NCBI RefSeq assembly: GCF_000197735.1
Contig: NC_014550.1
Span: 2,108,001-2,172,000, forward strand
Length of the DNA stretch: 64,000 nt
Reading direction: 5' to 3'
Source: Glutamicibacter arilaitensis Re117
GTDB taxonomy: Bacteria > Actinomycetota > Actinomycetes > Actinomycetales > Micrococcaceae
Positions 58,893 through 64,000 of the stretch are shown piece by piece. A program made the translations under genes and the position numbers. Positions within the stretch are counted from its first letter, which is position 1. Each line of letters opens with the position of its first letter. Under the pieces are notes generated by a model that ran no database searches, had not been told where the DNA came from, and was given only the letters and a program-made list of their open reading frames with translations.

Positions 58893-58922
58893 CAGAATGT
58901 GAGCTGCCTTACCAGATAAGTC

Positions 58923-59552
58923 TCACTTACCTGGAACGATCAGCGATGCTGCACCCTTGCGGGCCGCTTCGAAACGAGCCTGGACATCTGCCCAGTTCAC
59001 GATGTTCCAGAAGGCCTTGACGTAGTCAGCCTTCACGTTGACGTAGTCCAGGTAGAAGGCGTGCTCCCACATGTCCAGCATCAGCAGCGGGGTGGTTGCC
59101 ACTGGGATGTTACCCTGCTGATCGTAGAGCTGCTCGATGACCAGCTGGCCGCCCAGTGCGTCGTAAGCCAGAACTGCCCAGCCGGAGCCCTGCAGGCTCA
59201 TGGCCGAAGCGGTGAAGTGGCCGCGGAAAGCGTCGAAGGAACCGAAGAAGTCGTCGATGGCTGCTGCCAACTCGCCCTCTGGCTTGTCGCCGCCTTCTGG
59301 GGACAGGTTGTTCCAGAAGATCGAGTGGTTGGTGTGGCCACCGAGGTGGAATGCCAGGTCCTTGGACAGCTTAGGGATGTTGCCGAATTCGCCCTTTTCG
59401 CGAGCTTCAGCCAACTGCTCCAGTGCCGAGTTTGCGCCAGCAACGTAGGTTGCGTGGTGCTTGGAGTGGTGCAGCTCCATGATGCGAGCCGAGATGTTCG
59501 GCTCCAGTGCGGCGTAGTCGTACTGCAGTTCTGGCAGTGAATAAACAGCCAT
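58923..59552 (-). CDS. sodA: Superoxide dismutase (Fe/Mn)
   Basis: 209 aa. Family blocks: [23 protein letters not shown] in part, SGWAVLAYD, and the metal-binding [15 protein letters not shown] with Asp and His ligands. ATG at 59552 follows GAGGAGAATC; an upstream frame start at 59573 lacks this. Metal identity cannot be settled by sequence alone. Confidence 0.96.
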   Translation of the reverse strand: MAVYSLPELQYDYAALEPNISARIMELHHSKHHATYVAGANSALEQLAEAREKGEFGNIPKLSKDLAFHLGGHTNHSIFWNNLSPEGGDKPEGELAAAIDDFFGSFDAFRGHFTASAMSLQGSGWAVLAYDALGGQLVIEQLYDQQGNIPVATTPLLMLDMWEHAFYLDYVNVKADYVKAFWNIVNWADVQARFEAARKGAASLIVPGK

Positions 59553-59612
59553 GATTCTCCTCAATCTTTTCAATTGGTTGAATCTCCACGGGAGGGCTCC
59601 CGCGGGGACATT

Positions 59613-60593
59613 TTAGTGTTCCAGTTCTTCTCCTGGAACGCCGGACTCCGTGCCTGGTATTCCCAGATCGCTGGCTTTTTTATCCGCCATAGCCAAAAGG
59701 CGGCGGATTCGACCAGCAATGGCGTCCTTGGTCATTGGAGGTTCGGCCATGCGGCCAAGCTCATCCAAGGAGGCTTGCTTGTGTTCCAGACGCAGCAGTC
59801 CTGCATAGCGCAGGTGCTCAGGAACTTCGTCGCCCAAGATGCTCAGCGCGCGTTCCACGCGAGCACCCGCAGCTACCGCTGCCTGCGCACTGCGGCGCAG
59901 ATTAGCGTCGTCGAAGTTTGCCAAGCGGTTGGCAGTGGCACGCACTTCCTTGCGCATGCGCCGTTCTTCCCAGACCATGAGCGCATCGTGTGCGCCCATG
60001 CGGGTCAGCAGCTGGGCAATGGCATCGCCATCACGGATCACTACACGGTCTACACCGCGCACCTCGCGGGCCTTGACGGTCAGGCCAAGGCGGCGTGCTG
60101 CACCAACCAGCGCCAATGCGGCTTCTGGTCCTGGGCAAGTGATTTCCAAAGCGGAGCTGCGCCCTGGTTCGGTCAGCGATCCGTGGGAGAGGAACGCCCC
60201 GCGCCATACTGCTTCGGCGTCGGCGGTGGAACCGTTGACGATGACCGAAGGCAGGCCGCGCACTGGGCGTCCACGCTGGTCAAGCAGACCGGTTTGGCGT
60301 GCAAGTACTTCGCCGTCTTTGGAAACACGCACAATGTAGCGGCTGCCCTTGCGAATGCCCGAGCCGGAAACCATGACGATCTCAGCGTCGTGGCCGTAGA
60401 GCTCGCCGATCGCAATCTTCAACCGCCGGGCAGTGGCTGCCAGGTCAACTTCAGCTTCGATGACAATTCGCCCGGAGACAATGTGCAGTCCGCCGCTGAA
60501 GCGGAGCATGGTCGAAACCTCAGCCTTGCGGACCGATGGCTTGCGAATCTCTACCCGCGACAGCTCGTCTTTGACGGAAGCCGTCAATGCCAT
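59613..60593 (-). CDS. whiA: WhiA DNA-binding protein
   Basis: Actinobacterial sporulation/cell-division regulator, 326 aa, with LAGLIDADG-like N-terminal domain ([28 protein letters not shown]) and a C-terminal helix-turn-helix ([22 protein letters not shown]). It follows the usual order uvrC-rapZ-yvcK-whiA on the minus strand. Confidence 0.95.
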   Translation of the reverse strand: MALTASVKDELSRVEIRKPSVRKAEVSTMLRFSGGLHIVSGRIVIEAEVDLAATARRLKIAIGELYGHDAEIVMVSGSGIRKGSRYIVRVSKDGEVLARQTGLLDQRGRPVRGLPSVIVNGSTADAEAVWRGAFLSHGSLTEPGRSSALEITCPGPEAALALVGAARRLGLTVKAREVRGVDRVVIRDGDAIAQLLTRMGAHDALMVWEERRMRKEVRATANRLANFDDANLRRSAQAAVAAGARVERALSILGDEVPEHLRYAGLLRLEHKQASLDELGRMAEPPMTKDAIAGRIRRLLAMADKKASDLGIPGTESGVPGEELEH

Positions 60594-60620
60594 GAATCAA
60601 ACTCCCTTACTTGGATCTTC

Positions 60621-61646
60621 CTAAGACCCGATCGCGGTAAACACCTCGTGATAGGCCGCCGCTAGTCGCAACGGGTCGTGCACGGCACGACCGTCAGATA
60701 CTCCTACTGTACTAAAAAAGACACGCGCACCGAGTTTTTGCGCTGCCAGCTCAAATCGCTCCTTGTTACGAATCTTCGATTCGTCGGCGATAATTGCATC
60801 GAATTTGACCTCCGGTGCGTAGCGCACCAGAACTTCCAAGTGGGCTGCGGCATCCATCCCGGAAGTCTCTGCAGTCTCGAATGCCAGATTCATCGTCAGC
60901 AGCTTCTTGGCCGTGGTCGAGGACAGCGCTTGGCGCATATCGGGCAACAGCAGATGCGGAAGCACCGAGGTGTACCAAGAGCCAGGTCCCAGGATCACCC
61001 AGTCGGCCAGGTCGATAGATTCCAACGCTTCGGAGCAAGCCGGCGCATCGGCTGGTTCCAGGTAGACCTGGGTGACCAGACCGCCAGAACCGGCACGAGC
61101 CAGCTTCGCTTGCCCAACGATCCGGCGGCGGATCAACGTATCGTTCACCGGGTCGGTTTCAAGCACTTCGCCGTGAATAGACAGTGGAGTCGTGCTCATC
61201 GGCAACACCTGCCCGCGGGCGCCAAGCAGCGCTCCGGCCCAGCGCAGTCCGGCTACCGGATTATCCAGCAGCTCCCACAGCGCCAGAATCAGAAGGTTGC
61301 CGACGGCATGTCCATTGAGCGGTTCTTCAACGTTCTCGGTCGATTCGAAGCGGTATTGCATGACATCGCGCCAGGTACGGCCCCAGTCATTGTCGTCGCA
61401 TAGCGCCGCCAAGGCCATGCGCAAGTCACCCGGTGGCAGGACATCGAAAGATCCGCGCAGGCGCCCAGAGCTGCCACCGTCATCAGCCACCGTCACGATG
61501 GCTGTCAGGTCGGTGGTCAGCCGACGCAACGCAGAGAGCGAAGAGGACAGCCCGTGTCCCCCGCCGAGCGCAACAACTGAGGGGTTGCGATAATCGTCAC
61601 TTCGAGTCAGCCCCTGAATTGGGATCGGACCTGTAGCAAAGGCCAT
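60621..61646 (-). CDS. yvcK: YvcK/CofD-like gluconeogenesis factor
   Basis: 341-aa UDP-sugar-binding type protein controlling carbon flux and cell shape. Landmark VALGGGHGLSSSLSALR followed by VTVADDGGSSGRLR, and later NLLILALWEL. It starts 6 bp after rapZ, so it is co-transcribed. Confidence 0.93.
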   Translation of the reverse strand: MAFATGPIPIQGLTRSDDYRNPSVVALGGGHGLSSSLSALRRLTTDLTAIVTVADDGGSSGRLRGSFDVLPPGDLRMALAALCDDNDWGRTWRDVMQYRFESTENVEEPLNGHAVGNLLILALWELLDNPVAGLRWAGALLGARGQVLPMSTTPLSIHGEVLETDPVNDTLIRRRIVGQAKLARAGSGGLVTQVYLEPADAPACSEALESIDLADWVILGPGSWYTSVLPHLLLPDMRQALSSTTAKKLLTMNLAFETAETSGMDAAAHLEVLVRYAPEVKFDAIIADESKIRNKERFELAAQKLGARVFFSTVGVSDGRAVHDPLRLAAAYHEVFTAIGS

Positions 61647-61651
61647 GGTTC

Positions 61652-62545
61652 TTATTCACGCCCCAGATCTCGGTGACTGATGTTGACCCTGACGTTCGGG
61701 AACTGTGCCAGTCGTCGTCCCAACTCAATGGTGGTCGCTACCGATCGGTGCTTGCCGCCGGTGCAGCCCACGGCAATGGTTGCGTAGTGCTTATTTTCGC
61801 GGCGGTAGCCTTCAAAGACCGGCTCCAGTGCCTTGAGGTAGTTCTCGATGAACTCGCTGGTGCCTTCTTGGCTGAGCACATAGTCCGAAACTTCCTTGTC
61901 CTTACCGGTCTGCGGGCGCAGTTCCGGGACCCAGTGCGGGTTGGGAATGAAGCGGACATCTGCCACGTAATTGGCATCTGCGGGCAGTCCGTACTTGAAT
62001 CCGAAGCTCATCACGTTAATGCGCAGGATGATCGGACCTGATTCGCTGAACAGCTCATTGACCGAACGGGCCAGGTCATGGACCGACATGCTGGTGGAGT
62101 CCAAGATGATTTCGGCAGCTTCACGCAATTGATCGGTAATTCCGCGTTCGCGCTTGATGCCGTCGACGATTCGGCCATCGCCCTGCAGCGGATGAGGACG
62201 GCGCCCCTGCTCGAAACGGCGGATCAGCACCTCGTCGCTGGCATCAAGGTACACCAAGCGGAACTTCACGCCGCTGGCAGTCAGATTTGCCAGCGCATCG
62301 CGAATCTCCGGGAACATCTCCTTGGAGCGCACGTCCATCACGACGGCCATCTTCGGGATGGAACCCTGCGAACGGCTCATCATCTCCGTCAACGGTCCAA
62401 GCATGGCCGGTGGAAGATTCTCCACTACGTACCAGCCCTGGTCTTCCAGAGCATGCGCGACTGTGGTGCGACCGGCACCTGACATGCCAGTTACGATCAC
62501 CAGTTCGGACTCAGGGGGCTTTACTGCTTCATACTCAGCGGTCAT
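61652..62545 (-). CDS. rapZ: RNase adapter RapZ / P-loop nucleotide-binding protein
   Basis: 297 aa with Walker A VTGMSGAGRTTVAHAL, Walker B region MAVVMDVRS, LVYLDASDEVLIRRF and the C-terminal CTGGKHRSVA signature of the YvcJ/RapZ family. In enterobacteria it regulates GlmS expression; the actinobacterial role is less clear. It lies 9 bp after uvrC. Confidence 0.94.
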   Translation of the reverse strand: MTAEYEAVKPPESELVIVTGMSGAGRTTVAHALEDQGWYVVENLPPAMLGPLTEMMSRSQGSIPKMAVVMDVRSKEMFPEIRDALANLTASGVKFRLVYLDASDEVLIRRFEQGRRPHPLQGDGRIVDGIKRERGITDQLREAAEIILDSTSMSVHDLARSVNELFSESGPIILRINVMSFGFKYGLPADANYVADVRFIPNPHWVPELRPQTGKDKEVSDYVLSQEGTSEFIENYLKALEPVFEGYRRENKHYATIAVGCTGGKHRSVATTIELGRRLAQFPNVRVNISHRDLGRE

Positions 62546-62554
62546 ATCACAAGG

Positions 62555-64000
62555 CTAGTCGACAATTTCGCCAGTAGTCATATTCACACCCGAAAGTGAA
62601 GAATCTTCTAGGGAGTCTTTGATGGAAGTCGCAAGTTTCTCACCGACGCCAGGCACATCCATCAGTTCTTCCACGCTCGCGGCCCGGATCTTCTTCATCG
62701 ATCCGAAATGCTTGCGCAACGCAGCCTGCTTGGATTTGCCCAGCCCCGGGATTGCGTCCAAGTCCGAGGAAATCATCGACTTGGCACGCTTGGCACGGTG
62801 GAAGGTGATCGCGAAACGGTGCGCTTCATCGCGCAGACGCTGGACCAAATACAGAGCAGCCGAGGCACGCGGCAAAATCACCGGGAACGGATCATCTGGC
62901 AGCCACAGCTCTTCCAGGCGCTTGGCCAGGCCGACCACGGGAATGTCATCGATACCCAAATCGTCCATGGCCTTTTGCGCGGCGGCAACCTGCGGCGGTC
63001 CACCGTCAACGATGACCAAGGATGGCGGATAGGAGAACTTCTTCTTTTCCTGTTCCCCCGACTCCCCTTCCACTTCCCCGGTCGCGAAGCTCGCAGGATC
63101 GACCTTTTCCTTCAGATAGCGACTGAATCGGCGATAAATCACGTCATACATGCTGGCGGTATCATCGCGTGCAGCATCGCCGGTGATGGAGAACTTGCGG
63201 TACTCGCTCTTCTTGGGCAGCCCGTCTTCAAAGACGACCATGGAAGCAACCACATTGGTCCCTTGGGTATGGGAAGCGTCGTAGCATTCGATGCGCAGCA
63301 GCGCTTGTTCAGCACCCAAGGCGTCTTGCAGTTCCTGCATGGCTAGCGAGCGGGTGGTGATGTCCCCTGCACGCTTGGACTTGTGCAGGCGCAGCGCCTG
63401 CTCAGCATTCTCTTCCACCGTCGAAGCCAAGGCGGCTTTGTCACCACGTTGTGCTACCCGCAAGGAGACCTTGGAACCACGCAGCTCAGTGAGCCAGGTG
63501 GTGACATCTTCGATCTCCTCAGGCAACGCAGGAACCAGGATTTCCTTGGGAATGCGATCGGCATGATCGGCATACACCTGGGTGAGGAGCTGCTCGACAA
63601 ATTCAGCTTCGGTGGTGTCGGCCACCTTTTCCACGACCCAGCCGCGCTGGGAGCGGATCCGTCCATCGCGCACATGGAAGACCTGTACGGCCGCTTCCAG
63701 CTCATCATCGTGGATGCCGAAGATATCCGCTTCGGTCCGGTCATCAAGCACCACGGCGTTGCGTTCAAAGACCTTCTTCAGCGCCGCAATGTCATCGCGA
63801 TACCGGGCGGCCTTCTCGTATTCGAGCTCTGCCACGGCCTCTTGCATCTTGACGGTGAGCGCCTTGGTGAATTTGGTAGCTTCACCGCTCATGAAGGTGC
63901 ACAGGTCATCGGCTAGCTGGCGATGGTCTTCTTCGCTGATCCGCCCCACGCAGGGTGCAGAGCATTTGTCGATGTAGCCCAGCAGGCACGGGCGGCCCGA
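62555..64000 (-). CDS. uvrC: Excinuclease ABC subunit C (partial, N-terminus cut)
   Basis: Makes the dual incisions in nucleotide excision repair. The frame runs from the window edge (SGRPCLLGYIDKCSAPC at the start) to the stop at 62555: UVR region with YEKAARYRDDI, the RNase H-like nuclease domain with ECYDASHTQGTNVV, and the C-terminal helix-hairpin-helix pair (GLGKSKQAALRKHFGSM; VPGVGEKLATSI). The N-terminal GIY-YIG domain lies outside the window. Confidence 0.97.
   Translation of the reverse strand, partial: SGRPCLLGYIDKCSAPCVGRISEEDHRQLADDLCTFMSGEATKFTKALTVKMQEAVAELEYEKAARYRDDIAALKKVFERNAVVLDDRTEADIFGIHDDELEAAVQVFHVRDGRIRSQRGWVVEKVADTTEAEFVEQLLTQVYADHADRIPKEILVPALPEEIEDVTTWLTELRGSKVSLRVAQRGDKAALASTVEENAEQALRLHKSKRAGDITTRSLAMQELQDALGAEQALLRIECYDASHTQGTNVVASMVVFEDGLPKKSEYRKFSITGDAARDDTASMYDVIYRRFSRYLKEKVDPASFATGEVEGESGEQEKKKFSYPPSLVIVDGGPPQVAAAQKAMDDLGIDDIPVVGLAKRLEELWLPDDPFPVILPRASAALYLVQRLRDEAHRFAITFHRAKRAKSMISSDLDAIPGLGKSKQAALRKHFGSMKKIRAASVEELMDVPGVGEKLATSIKDSLEDSSLSGVNMTTGEIVD

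Overview
The window is a chromosomal segment of a high-GC Gram-positive bacterium, most likely Micrococcaceae (Arthrobacter/Glutamicibacter type). Evidence: a SufR-Suf block followed by a heme A/heme O and pentose-phosphate block (ctaA, ctaB, tkt, tal, pgi, zwf, opcA, pgl), which resembles the mycobacterial arrangement; the order gap-pgk-tpiA-secG next to whiA-yvcK-rapZ-uvrC; many GTG/TTG starts; four-base ATGA overlaps; and several genes whose -10 box lies only 6-7 nt before the start codon, as expected for leaderless mRNAs. No prophage, CRISPR array or plasmid module was seen.

Layout. 0-13 kb holds rpiB (cut by the window start), pepN, an IS481-type element, an OsmC-like protein, a truncated haemoglobin, TesB, a redox block (MOSC-reductase-ferredoxin fusion, SoxR, flavin reductase with a textbook SoxR promoter), ettA and an ssb paralogue. 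13-20.6 kb is accessory: a CPBP protease, an IS1380-type element with CTAG target repeats, tRNA-Arg(TCT), an FAD dehydrogenase, an MFS exporter and an Lrp/LysE pair. 20.5-25.2 kb is a biotin-linked operon (bioM-bioN-bioY, then a YhfT-like acyl-CoA ligase and a YhfS-like thiolase) behind two tandem BioQ-like operators. 25.4-30.1 kb is sufR-sufB-sufD-sufC-sufT on the minus strand; no sufS or sufU is present. 30.2-35.5 kb has an ABC exporter, ctaA, a PadR/HAAS membrane-protein pair and ctaB.

36-44.3 kb is the carbon-flux operon tkt-tal-pgi-zwf-opcA-pgl, followed by a D-amino-acid oxidase. 45.4-55.3 kb is a complete glycogen island (glgP, glgB, glgC, glgA, glgX), preceded by a candidate structured RNA; glgX carries one in-frame TGA that replaces a conserved Trp codon. 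The window ends with the minus-strand glycolytic operon gap-pgk-tpiA-secG, sodA, and whiA-yvcK-rapZ-uvrC (uvrC cut by the window end).

Genes work together in two main ways. The 36-58 kb part couples pentose phosphate flux, NADPH production, glycogen storage and lower glycolysis. The 7.6-12 kb and 25-36 kb parts supply redox sensing, Fe-S assembly and haem A/O for aerobic respiration. The most unusual points are the interrupted glgX, the multi-stem RNA candidate before glgP, the thiolase lacking its second catalytic Cys in the biotin operon, and the SoxR-type divergent promoter.
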